From: Nostoc sp. LPT
Lineage (GTDB): Bacteria; Cyanobacteriota; Cyanobacteriia; Cyanobacteriales; Nostocaceae
Assembly: GCF_017115165.1 (NCBI RefSeq)
Contig: NZ_JABXKF010000144.1
Coordinates: forward strand, 1-64,000
Length of the DNA: 64,000 nucleotides
Direction: 5' to 3'
Of this stretch, positions 8,707 through 16,401 are shown piece by piece. The notes under the pieces were generated by a model. That model was given only the letters and a program-made list of their open reading frames with translations, did no database searches and had not been told where the DNA came from. A program made the translations under genes and the position numbers. How positions within the stretch are numbered: the first letter of the stretch is position 1; every line of letters begins with the position of its first letter.

Positions 8707-11700
8707 TCACTTAAACAACCCTAAAAACTTCTCCCACAAGGAATTATTATTAGCATTATTCTTAACTTTACGGCTAGCACTCTTTTGAGCTTGAAGATTT
8801 TCTAGATTTTCCCGAACAGTAACCGTATTGGGATGATTTACCCTAAGCACCTGCTGACAAATTTCTAAAGCTTGCAGAAACAGGGGTTCGGCTTGGTCGT
8901 AGTGTCCTTGAGAATAGTAGAGATTTGCCAGGTCGTTTAGGTTGGTGGCAACATCAGGATGTGCTTCTCCCAGCAGGCGTTTTCTCAGTTCTAAAGCTTG
9001 CAGAAATAGGGGTTCGGCTTGTTCGTAGCGTCCTTGAGAATAGTAGAGATTTGCCAGGTTATTCAGGCTGGTGGCAACATCGGGATGTGCATCTCCCAGC
9101 AGGCGTTTTCTCAGTTCTAAAGCTTGGAGATACAGGGGTTCGGCTTGGTCGTAGCGTCCTTGAAAATAGTAGAGATTTGCCAGGTTGTTCATGCCGGTGG
9201 CAACATCGGGATGTGCTTCTCCCAGCAGGCGTTTATAAAGTTCTAAAGCTTTGAGATACAGGGGTTCGGCTTGGTCGTAGCGTTCTTGAGAATAGTAGAG
9301 ATTTGCCTGGTCATTCAGGCTGGTGGCAACATGGGGATGTGCATCTCCCAGCAGGCGTTTTCTCAGTTCTAAAGTTTGCAGAAACAGGGGTTCGGCTTGG
9401 TCGTAGCGTCCTTGAGAATAGTAGAGATTTGCCAGGTCATTCAGGCTGGTGGCAACATCGGGATGTGCTTCTCCCAGCAGGCGTTTTCTCAGTTCTAAAG
9501 CTTGGAGATACAGGGGTTTGGCTTGGTCGTAGCGTCTTTGAAAATTGTAGAGTCCTGCCAGGTCATTTAGGCTGGTGGCAACATCGGGATGTGCATCTCC
9601 CAGCAAGCGTTTTCTCCGTTCTAAAGCTTGGAGATACAGGGGTTCAGCTTGGTCGTAGCTTCCTTGAAAATTGTAGAGTCCTGCCAGGTCATTCAGGCTG
9701 GTGGCAACATTGGGATGTGCATCTCCTAGCAGGCGTTTTCTCAGTTCTAAAGCTTGGAGATACAGGGGTTCGGCTTGGTCGTAGCGTCCTTGAGAATTGT
9801 AGAGATTTGCCAGGTCATTCAGGCTGGTAGCAACATCGGGATGTGCATCTCCCAGTAGGTGTTTTCTCAGTTCTAAAGCTTGCAGAAACAGGGGTTCAGC
9901 TTGGTTGTAGTGTCCTTGAGAATAGTAGAGTCCTGCCAGGTCATTCAGGCTGGTGGCAACATCGGGATGTGCTTCTCCCAGCAGGCGTTTTCTCAGTTCT
10001 AAAGCTTGGAGATACAGGGGTTTGGCTTGGTCGTAGCGTCCTTGAAAATAGTAGAGATTTGCCAGGTTGTTCATGCTGGTGGCAACATCGGGATGTGCAT
10101 CTCCCAGCAGGCGTTTTCTCAGTTCTAAAGCTTTGAGATACAGGGGTTCGGTTTGGTTGTAGCGTCCTTGAGAATAGTAGAGATTTGCCAGGTCATTCAG
10201 GCTGGTGGCAACATCGGGATGTGCTTCTCCCAGCAGGCGTTTTCTCAGTTCTAAAGCTTGGAGATACAGGGGTTCAGCTTGGTTGTAGCGTCCTTGAGAA
10301 TAGTAGAGATTTGCCAGGTCATTCAGGCTGGTGGCAACATCGGGATGTGCTTCTCCCAGCAGGCGTTTTCTCAGTTCTAAAGCTTGGAGATACAGGGGTT
10401 TGGCTTGGTCGTAGCGTCCTTGAAAATTGTAGAGTCCTGCCAGGTCATTCAGGCTGGTGGCAACATCGGGATGTGCTTCTCCCAGCAGGCGTTTTCTCAG
10501 TTCTAAAGCTTGGAGATACAGGGGTTTGGCTTGGTCGTAGCGTCCTTGAAAATTGTAGAGTCCTGCCAAGTCATTCAGGCTGGTGGCAACATCGGGATGT
10601 GCTTCTCCCAAACGGGTTTGCACCGTTGATAATCCTTGTTCATACCAAGGTGCTGCTAGGGTATATAAACCTTGTCCTTGATAGAATTTGCCCAAGCCAA
10701 CGAAAACCAATATTAAATTTTCATCCTCCACAACATCAATCATATTTTGTGCCACCTCAGTTAAATGGGGAATTGTCAGTTGCACTGACTTGATATCCTC
10801 AAGGGTGAGAGATTCAGGTATTTTCTGAGCAATTTTTACTAATGCTGCGGCAAAGGCTTTTTTCAAATCATCGGCTGTGTTTAACCTTACTAATTTCCCT
10901 TGCAAAAACTCCTTAATTAAAGGATGAATTTTATAGCAACTTTCTCTTTCTGCTACGCTTTGAATTAAATGGCGCTGATAAAGTTGCTTTCTCGCCTCGT
11001 CAACATCTGCCTTTGCCAAATTTAGCTGCTGACTGATAGATTCAACCAATTGCCAAGGAATGATATCTGGGGCAAATAAACTCAACAACTCACCGACACG
11101 TTGTGTCATATAATTAAGTTGTTGCCAGCTTAACTCAAATACGGCTTCCAATTGAGATTTTTGCGGGGCTGGTAATCGCTGTAAAATCTCTGCTAAAGAC
11201 AAATTTGGATCTTCTGCCAAATACGCACCCACTAATTGCAAACCTAAAGGCAGATATCCCAGCCATTTACATAAATTTGCTGCCGTTTGTGGTTCCCGTT
11301 GCACCCGCTGATCATTCTCACCCAACAAAGCTATCAACAAATTCAAAGCATCGTTTGGTGAGAGTTCATCCAAAGTTATCTGTTGAACTGTTGAACCAAG
11401 ATTTCGCAACCGAGTTGTCATCAATATACAGAAGCGGTTATCTGTTGGCAGTACTTGGCGAGAATTTTCCCAGTTAGTCAGATCGTCAACATTGTCCAAT
11501 ACTACCAAGATTAGTCCTGCTTGTGGTTGCCAATTATGCCAGCACCATTTTGCTTGTTCCTGGGAAGTCAATAAGGTTTGCGGTACTTCCAGTTTCATGT
11601 AAAACTGAGCAAACTGCACAATCTCTGCTGCTAAATCTGGTTTTCTGGCATTTAACCAGCAAAGCCCACCAGGATAATTGACTTTGTAGCGCTGTGCATA

Positions 11701-11973
11701 TTGTGTCGCCAGTTCAGTTTTACCGATTCCCCCCATAGCAGCCACAGCCAAAATTGCCGCGTTGTCATTTTGCAGCAACTTTTTATGTAGTTCTACAAGT
11801 TTCTCATCCCGCCCGACAAAGTGGGCGACACCCCGATAAGGAATATTATTTGGAGGAGATGACTGTAACTGCTGAGTAAGATAATTGTGGATACTAATAT
11901 CGCCGACATAAGCTGTTCCACCGTCAACCTGAGTTTGCCAGCCCTTAGCATTGTCTTGGTTGCTTTGGTTCAT
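8707..11973 (-). CDS. NLR-like receptor: short N-terminal motif, NB-ARC NTPase, about 15 TPRs
   Basis: 1088 residues. Residues 1-30 carry a motif shared with the upstream small protein (NQDNAKGWQT..V.GGT.Y.GDI.IH). NB-ARC follows: P-loop MGGIGKTELA (80-89), Walker B VVLDNVDD (157-164), sensor-like ILMTTR and the GLPL-like LPLGLQL. A winged-helix-like region runs to about 430. Then come 14 near-identical 42-residue kinesin-light-chain-type TPRs (YDQAEPLYLQALELRKRLLG pattern) plus one degenerate leading copy. This is the NB-ARC-TPR architecture of bacterial NLRs; the TPRs would sense and NB-ARC would oligomerise. The gene starts 11 nt after the stop of the 138-residue gene, so the two are almost certainly cotranscribed. 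The 126-bp DNA repeats are very similar, implying recent expansion or conversion. Confidence 0.9.
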   Translation of the reverse strand: MNQSNQDNAKGWQTQVDGGTAYVGDISIHNYLTQQLQSSPPNNIPYRGVAHFVGRDEKLVELHKKLLQNDNAAILAVAAMGGIGKTELATQYAQRYKVNYPGGLCWLNARKPDLAAEIVQFAQFYMKLEVPQTLLTSQEQAKWCWHNWQPQAGLILVVLDNVDDLTNWENSRQVLPTDNRFCILMTTRLRNLGSTVQQITLDELSPNDALNLLIALLGENDQRVQREPQTAANLCKWLGYLPLGLQLVGAYLAEDPNLSLAEILQRLPAPQKSQLEAVFELSWQQLNYMTQRVGELLSLFAPDIIPWQLVESISQQLNLAKADVDEARKQLYQRHLIQSVAERESCYKIHPLIKEFLQGKLVRLNTADDLKKAFAAALVKIAQKIPESLTLEDIKSVQLTIPHLTEVAQNMIDVVEDENLILVFVGLGKFYQGQGLYTLAAPWYEQGLSTVQTRLGEAHPDVATSLNDLAGLYNFQGRYDQAKPLYLQALELRKRLLGEAHPDVATSLNDLAGLYNFQGRYDQAKPLYLQALELRKRLLGEAHPDVATSLNDLANLYYSQGRYNQAEPLYLQALELRKRLLGEAHPDVATSLNDLANLYYSQGRYNQTEPLYLKALELRKRLLGDAHPDVATSMNNLANLYYFQGRYDQAKPLYLQALELRKRLLGEAHPDVATSLNDLAGLYYSQGHYNQAEPLFLQALELRKHLLGDAHPDVATSLNDLANLYNSQGRYDQAEPLYLQALELRKRLLGDAHPNVATSLNDLAGLYNFQGSYDQAEPLYLQALERRKRLLGDAHPDVATSLNDLAGLYNFQRRYDQAKPLYLQALELRKRLLGEAHPDVATSLNDLANLYYSQGRYDQAEPLFLQTLELRKRLLGDAHPHVATSLNDQANLYYSQERYDQAEPLYLKALELYKRLLGEAHPDVATGMNNLANLYYFQGRYDQAEPLYLQALELRKRLLGDAHPDVATSLNNLANLYYSQGRYEQAEPLFLQALELRKRLLGEAHPDVATNLNDLANLYYSQGHYDQAEPLFLQALEICQQVLRVNHPNTVTVRENLENLQAQKSASRKVKNNANNNSLWEKFLGLFK
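8880..10620 (-). repeat. 126-bp tandem repeats encoding the TPR array
   Basis: About fourteen 126-bp units lie inside the NB-ARC gene, each encoding one 42-residue TPR. They differ by a few substitutions, mostly at D/N, A/T, E/K, N/G and YF/YS/NF positions. No unit breaks the frame. The array also creates long antisense open frames on the plus strand, which are artefacts. Confidence 0.85.
11884..11973 (-). other. Receptor copy of the shared signalling motif (amyloid-like, BASS-type candidate)
   Basis: Residues 1-30 of the NB-ARC protein match residues 104-133 of the neighbouring small protein at 22 of 30 positions. The common core is NQDNAKGWQT, then V, GGT, Y, GDI and IH. Asn/Gln/Gly-rich paired motifs at an NLR N-terminus and at an adjacent effector C-terminus are the layout described for bacterial amyloid signalling sequences. 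Class assignment was not tested. Confidence 0.6.
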
Positions 11974-11984
11974 GATGTCTCAAT

Positions 11985-12401
11985 TCAAGAATTGGGGGGT
12001 GCATGATGAATGTTAATATCGCCTTGATAAACTGTTCCACCCTCAACCTTAGTTTGCCATCCTTTGGCATTGTCTTGATTGATTTGAGTCATATTGCTTT
12101 TGTCTACTATCTTACCAGCCTGAATTTCACGAGCCAGTGTTTCTACTTCTTTAGCAAACTCCGGTTCTTCGTGTAAAATTATCTGCAAGTAAGCAGCAAC
12201 CCTGTCTAAATCGGGTTTCGAGCCTTTTTCAGCAGCAACAAGGGCTGTTTCTGCTTTCAGATTTCCCCGTAATTTACCCCAAATCTTTTTTCGCAGCTCA
12301 TCCATTTTAACAAGGGCTGCTTCAGTGAATTTCTCAACGGTTTTCTCAAATGCTTTGGTAAAAGCGAGAGTTGCGATCGCACTAGCTGTGATTGGTTCCA
12401 A
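11985..12401 (-). CDS. Putative NLR effector partner: helical (Bell-like) domain plus C-terminal shared motif
   Basis: 138 residues from ATG 12401. Residues 1-100 are predicted helical. An amphipathic N-terminal stretch (PITASAIATLAFTKAFEKTV) is followed by charged helices, resembling the small helical Bell-type domains proposed to permeabilise membranes. Residues 104-133 repeat the N-terminal motif of the downstream NB-ARC protein. The gene precedes the NB-ARC gene by 11 nt. Family knowledge suggests that an activated receptor would template the same motif in the effector. Membrane killing is inference. Alternatively it could be the broken N-terminus of another NB-ARC gene. Confidence 0.75.
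   Translation of the reverse strand: MEPITASAIATLAFTKAFEKTVEKFTEAALVKMDELRKKIWGKLRGNLKAETALVAAEKGSKPDLDRVAAYLQIILHEEPEFAKEVETLAREIQAGKIVDKSNMTQINQDNAKGWQTKVEGGTVYQGDINIHHAPPNS
12003..12092 (-). other. Effector copy of the shared signalling motif
   Basis: Residues 104-133 of the 138-residue protein carry NQDNAKGWQT, V, GGT, Y, GDI and IH in the same spacing as residues 1-30 of the NB-ARC protein. The motif is C-terminal here and N-terminal there, the arrangement expected for prion-like signal transfer between an NLR and its effector. Confidence 0.6.
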
Positions 12402-12560
12402 ATTATCCTACCTTATCCAGTGACATCTTCACTGATGGATACAATAACAGATGTTTAGATTCCAGGAGATGAGGCTAATACAATTTCTCTTTTAAAAGTC
12501 GGGTGCACCGTTCTCTAAAACTTAGGCAAAACTAGGCAATGCTAATGATACTCAACGAAA

Positions 12561-12731
12561 CCAACTAATGAACAAGCAATTGAATTATTTAAGGTGTGTC
12601 AGGATTTAACTCAAATGTACCTACCAATTTACTTGGTGAGATTAGATGAACGGACAACACGCATTTACATTCTGGCTAGACAAAGCTTTGAAATAGAAAT
12701 ATTGCCAAATGGGAGGGTAAGATATTTATGA
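12561..12731 (+). pseudogene. DUF6888-like small protein lacking a clear start codon
   Basis: The frame reads PTNEQAIELFKVCQDLTQMY and continues LPIYLVRLDERTTRIYILAR to a TGA that overlaps the next ATG (ATGA). This matches my recollection of the cyanobacterial DUF6888 family, which sits next to DUF6887. No ATG, GTG or TTG precedes PTNEQ in frame: an in-frame TGA lies at 12546 and the intervening codons are TAC TCA ACG AAA. The start has probably been lost by mutation or frameshift, or a GTG inside the domain is used. Confidence 0.5.
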
Positions 12732-12994
12732 CTAAGGCAAATTTTCAAGGAATGACTAAACAAGAGTTAAGAGCTTATGTGTTGGAACATCGAGACGATC
12801 GAGAAGCTTTTTATGCATTAACGGACAAACTTAGAGAAGAACCAGGAATTGAAATTACCTCAACAGAGCAGATGCATGAGCTAATTGAAGCAAGGTTAGA
12901 TGAGGCTGATCTAAGAGATGCTTATAAGGTAATAGAGGAAATTGCAGGGCTGGGGACAACACCCTTTGAAGAAATTAAAACAGTGAACAAGTGA
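12728..12994 (+). CDS. DUF6887-like small protein
   Basis: 88 residues beginning MTKANFQGMTKQELRAYVLE, the conserved opening of the cyanobacterial DUF6887 family, followed by HRDDREAFYALTDKL. Its ATG overlaps the stop of the DUF6888-like frame by 4 nt, implying translational coupling in the usual two-gene arrangement. It is acidic and helical with no catalytic motif. A toxin-antitoxin-like role has been imagined for such pairs, but I know of no proof. The function is unknown. Confidence 0.7.
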   Translation: MTKANFQGMTKQELRAYVLEHRDDREAFYALTDKLREEPGIEITSTEQMHELIEARLDEADLRDAYKVIEEIAGLGTTPFEEIKTVNK

Positions 12995-13018
12995 TCAGTG
13001 ACCAGTGACGCCTGCTAT

Positions 13019-13123
13019 GGTGGGGGATTTAAACCCGCCACCAACGCTTTCCACCTTTTTGGTGGGGGACTTAAACCCAATTGATTTAACTGGTAACTGA
13101 TAACTGGTAACTGGTAACTGTTA
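13019..13123. repeat. Two 18-bp direct repeats and an AACTGGT short tandem repeat
   Basis: GGTGGGGGATTTAAACCC (13019-13036) recurs with one change at 13061-13078. It is followed by AACTGGTAACTGATAACTGG-type heptameric repetition to about 13122. This is typical non-coding Nostoc short tandem repetition between the DUF6887 gene and the toxin relic. Confidence 0.6.
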
Positions 13124-13139
13124 AAAGGGAGCTAGGGAT

Positions 13140-13391
13140 ATGAGCTAGCAAGTAGCATTAGCACCTTCAGCTGTGCAGAGAATTGCAGAATTGGAGTCAG
13201 AGGTGCAGCAACGACTAGCACAAAAGTTAGAAGAACTAGCATTAAATCCACGTCTAGAAGACGCTCACCCATTGAAGGATACTGAACGGTTGTATAAGGT
13301 TCGTTTGGGTGAATACCGCATTATTTACCAGATTCAGGATCAACCCTTGCTAGTAACAGTGATGAAGATTGCACATCTAAAAGATTATTAA
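13140..13391 (+). pseudogene. RelE/ParE-family toxin with amber at codon 3
   Basis: ATG 13140 AGC TAG CAA GTA GCA reads MS-stop-QVALAPSAVQRIAELESEVQ and continues in frame with family hallmarks (LKDTERLYKVRLGEYRIIYQ ... VMKIAHLKDY) to TAA 13391. RelE/ParE proteins normally begin with a strand such as MSYQV, so TAG replaces a Tyr codon. An internal GTG at 13173 could start a 72-residue protein, but it would lack the first beta strand. A GGGAGCTAGGGAT stretch upstream may be the ribosome site of the original start. No cognate antitoxin is adjacent, unless DUF6887 serves. It is probably inactive. Confidence 0.75.
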
Positions 13392-13483
13392 AGTTTATCT
13401 GCAAAAGCGATCGCCTACATACCACCCAAGGGCAACCAAAATAAAACTTCAAAATTTACTCTACCACTACGCAACTAAAAATT

Positions 13484-13963
13484 TCACAAAATCTCTGCCA
13501 ACTTTCCCACCAGAGTATTTGCTAAATCCACTAACCTGATGTCATCTGTATCAACACTATTTCCTTCACCAGTTAGCAGATTTTTTACAGCAGATATCCT
13601 GTCATCTACTTCAGAAATTCTCCAAGATTCTTCTAAGTTTACTGCAAAATCAAATAGCGATCGCTCTCCTAAATGCTCTCTTACTTTAACGGCTACACTA
13701 TCATTACTTACCAAAAATTCCTTGATAGTATCTAATCGAGAATTACCTAATATTTCGTCATGTCCCCACGTTTCTAGCCAGTCTCCCTCCACATCTTCAA
13801 CGTAAATATTAACAAAATCAACCCCATAAGTTAGCCAGTTCTGCTGCATTTGTCGCGCCGTCGCTAAAGCTTCAGCAAATGTATCTACTTGATTATTGCA
13901 GTGAGTTTCTCTTTTATTAGGCATAAAAGCTGTAATTAGCACGTAAGTATATAGGCTAGACAC
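13484..13963 (-). CDS. Hypothetical protein, 159 residues
   Basis: Starts at GTG 13963 (MSSLYTYVLITAFMPNKRET) or possibly at the internal ATG of codon 14. It is acidic with no signal peptide. The N-terminal half has alternating strand/helix segments (QMQQNWLTYGVDFVNIYVED) and the C-terminal half is helical. I do not recognise the family. It lies 28 nt downstream of the 229-residue gene on the same strand, so the two are likely one operon. Confidence 0.6.
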   Translation of the reverse strand: MSSLYTYVLITAFMPNKRETHCNNQVDTFAEALATARQMQQNWLTYGVDFVNIYVEDVEGDWLETWGHDEILGNSRLDTIKEFLVSNDSVAVKVREHLGERSLFDFAVNLEESWRISEVDDRISAVKNLLTGEGNSVDTDDIRLVDLANTLVGKLAEIL

Positions 13964-13991
13964 AAATCTGAAATATCAAATTCCTGAAAGT

Positions 13992-14681
13992 TCACGAAAA
14001 TTTTAAATATTTACCACCAGAAAGGTAATCACTGTTATACAGGGCCACGTTGACTAACTGGTTGACAAAATTAGTATCCTTGGGATTGTAACTTAAGAAC
14101 AATCCTCTCTCGATTTCCCACGATCGCAGTGTATTTTGCCAAGCTTCGTACTTTTGTTGATTGAGTTCTTCACTAACACTGGTAACTTGAATGCACAGTG
14201 GTTGATTGTTACGACTAACAATTAAATCTGTTGCCATAGAAAGGTCGGCTATATAACGCTGCCAAAAACTACCTTCTCGCTGAACAATATCTTGGGCTAT
14301 TGATTTAATGATATCATCATCTACCTGATTAAATTCGCCTGCCATCAATTTTTGCTTCCAAATATAAAACTTGGAGTCACTTGCATTAAACCATCTGGGA
14401 AATAGATAACCATACCAATATCTCTCAATCGGCGTCATCAACTCGAACTTGGCTTTTTGTTCCTCTTCTGAAGGTAAGGATTTGATTATTAACCATATTG
14501 TCGAATCCGTAATCACCTCTAGCAGAAAGGCAATGACAAAGGGTTTTGCAGTCAGGGAACCTGGTTTGATGTCTTTTACCCAACGATTGATTTCATCTAA
14601 TCTTCTCGCTAAATTACGATCTATCGAGGAGGCTTGCTCGATAAGGGACTTTAGCCGATCCTTAATTTCTTGTGCTTGCAA
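13992..14681 (-). CDS. Hypothetical protein with possible restriction-endonuclease-like core
   Basis: 229 residues from TTG 14681. AGTAGGG lies just upstream of the TTG, and no ATG exists in frame back to a stop. The N-terminal half is helical. Around residues 165-190, ATDLIVSRNNQPLCIQVTS gives the D...(x)QVT strand pair seen in divergent PD-(D/E)XK nucleases, but a clear catalytic Lys is not obvious. It is in an apparent operon with the 159-residue gene and next to Uma2 and PD-(D/E)XK genes. The nuclease idea is a weak inference. Confidence 0.6.
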   Translation of the reverse strand: MQAQEIKDRLKSLIEQASSIDRNLARRLDEINRWVKDIKPGSLTAKPFVIAFLLEVITDSTIWLIIKSLPSEEEQKAKFELMTPIERYWYGYLFPRWFNASDSKFYIWKQKLMAGEFNQVDDDIIKSIAQDIVQREGSFWQRYIADLSMATDLIVSRNNQPLCIQVTSVSEELNQQKYEAWQNTLRSWEIERGLFLSYNPKDTNFVNQLVNVALYNSDYLSGGKYLKFS

Positions 14682-14773
14682 TCGATGCCCTACTTTCAGA
14701 AGATTACGCTTTTTTTACACATTGATAACTAGATTTTAACTTGAAAATGTCTTTAATTAATTTCCTGATGTCA

Positions 14774-15502
14774 TCAAATATTCTCTAGGTCGATGCCCTG
14801 TGTACGTAAAGCCTCTCGCAGTCGAGCAATTTCTTGCTCTGCTCGTTCGGCACGTTCTTCTGCCTGTTCGGCACGTAAACGTTCTTGTTCAGCCAACTCT
14901 TCTGATGATAGTATTAATTGATTTTCAGTAGTGAAGAATCTTAATTTACCTTCATAAACTCCCAAATAAAGTTCTAACTGCTGACTCCACAAACGTCCAT
15001 CAGTGGTTACTTGGATTTATTGATACTTACCATCAACTAAATGGAATCCCTGAAGTTCCATTGTTACAGGATCAAACCAGAAATAATCTGGTGTACGGAA
15101 GGTATCCTGGTAAACTTGTTTTTTTAAACCTTTATCAACTGCTGTCGTTGAACTTGACAAAATTTCCACAATCAAGTTGGGATATTTGCCGTCTTCTTGC
15201 CAAACTACCCAACTCTTACGGTCTTTTTTCTGGGTTCCCAAAACTACAAAAAAGTCTGGGCCGCGGAAATATTCTGATTTTTTCTGGTTAGGACTATAGT
15301 AAATCGTCAAATTGCCAGAAGCATAAAAATCTTCTCTATCTCGCCACCATAATTTAAGTATGCGAATCAGCAAATCGATTTGGTCGCGGTGCAGGTCACT
15401 TTCCAATGGTGGTTCGTCACTCAGTATATCGCCAGGAGGAAAAATAACTTCGTACTCTGAAATATTATCAGAGATGATTTCTAGGGTAGCAGGTTCAGAC
15501 AT
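14774..15502 (-). pseudogene. Uma2-family endonuclease interrupted by an in-frame TAA
   Basis: ATG 15502 starts a 161-codon frame with Uma2 (DUF820) features: GPDFFVVLG, then YPNLIVEILSSSTTAVDKG with the catalytic Asp and Glu positions, and YFWFDP. It stops at TAA 15017-15019 after LVDGKYQ. The same frame then continues IQVTTDGRLWSQQLELYLGV and ends with the family's coiled-coil tail (LAEQERLRAEQAEERAERAE) at TGA 14774. The stop lies after the nuclease core, so a truncated enzyme might still fold. TTG 14992 is not needed as a start. Confidence 0.75.
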
Positions 15503-15524
15503 CAGCGATCGCTCCGCAATTTAT

Positions 15525-16169
15525 TTACTGAAAATTTGGTAACTTACAAATGGCTTTAAAAACTTGTAATAACTCAATTGCACCAGGAGATTCATTCAGA
15601 TTTAATAATGGCATTAACTGATAAGTTGGCTGTTCGTCATGTCTTAAATAAACAAATTGATAACGCAGTCCGTTAGTTGCCAAACCCCAAACTGATGGTT
15701 GTTGCTCTAAACTTTTAAAAGCATAAGTGAGTAATTGAGGTAAACCCTCACCCACTTCAACCGCACTGTTTTTCGTTTCAATTACTACAACCCAAAAAGG
15801 CGGTGCAATAGTACTTTGGGGATTGTTGATTGCTAAAATATCCATCCGCCCGGTAATTCTTCTGTCTTCATCTTCAACTGCGATCGCAATGCTATCTTCC
15901 ATTGTCAACCGAATCGGCACATCGTAAAATCCAGCTAACCGCATTAATGGTGCGAGCGTTAAGAATTTAACTAAACCTTCAGAAATTTTCCTAGCGCTTA
16001 AATAGCGATCAAAGTCGTTTCTGATTTTTAATAAATCCTGCTGTTCAAACTCAGAAAGTGGTTCTAGACTTAAAAAGTCTACGAATGAAGCATTAGAAAG
16101 CTTTTCTAGTTTAAGAAACCGATGAACATCGTTGAGAGATAGGCTGCTAGCTTCGACGGTAAGCGTCAT
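15525..16169 (-). CDS. PD-(D/E)XK nuclease-like protein (HsdR N-terminal-like)
   Basis: 214 residues from ATG 16169. The core GRMDILAIN ... FWVVVIETKNS gives Asp and E-x-K of the PD-(D/E)XK fold, followed by EGLPQLLTYAFKSL, an arrangement typical of cyanobacterial stand-alone type I restriction R-subunit-like proteins. No helicase domain is attached. It lies 22 nt upstream of the broken Uma2 gene on the same strand. A role in nucleic-acid cleavage is likely by family; its target is unknown. Confidence 0.7.
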   Translation of the reverse strand: MTLTVEASSLSLNDVHRFLKLEKLSNASFVDFLSLEPLSEFEQQDLLKIRNDFDRYLSARKISEGLVKFLTLAPLMRLAGFYDVPIRLTMEDSIAIAVEDEDRRITGRMDILAINNPQSTIAPPFWVVVIETKNSAVEVGEGLPQLLTYAFKSLEQQPSVWGLATNGLRYQFVYLRHDEQPTYQLMPLLNLNESPGAIELLQVFKAICKLPNFQ

Positions 16170-16401
16170 AGTTTCAGGCGTTGTTTGTCAATACTACTTA
16201 CATTTTGCAACATTCCCGATAGATAGGTTGCAATTGAACGTCTTTACATTTCTTGATCGCTTGCTTTTGGTAGATGAAAATGAATGTAAACTAAATAACT
16301 CGGCAATTTTTACCTAGCTTAACGAAAATCTAAACACCGTCTAGCACAACTGGGCTAAGAATAGTTTTTAGTAATAATAGCGATCGCACTCATAACTAAC
16401 T

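Noticed and set aside
8300..8714. Open frames on both strands across the 21-bp array
   Set aside because: A 21-bp period keeps frames open by chance; the products are simple heptad repeats without start context.
8925..10793. Long plus-strand open frames (repeating LLPAGVFSVLKL) opposite the TPR array
   Set aside because: They are antisense shadows of the 126-bp repeats in the NB-ARC gene, with no ribosome sites or family signal.
1758..13148. Reassignment of TAG as a sense codon
   Set aside because: Several intact genes (for example those ending at 7652, 18375 and 19494) end normally at TAG, and the interrupting TAGs replace different amino acids.
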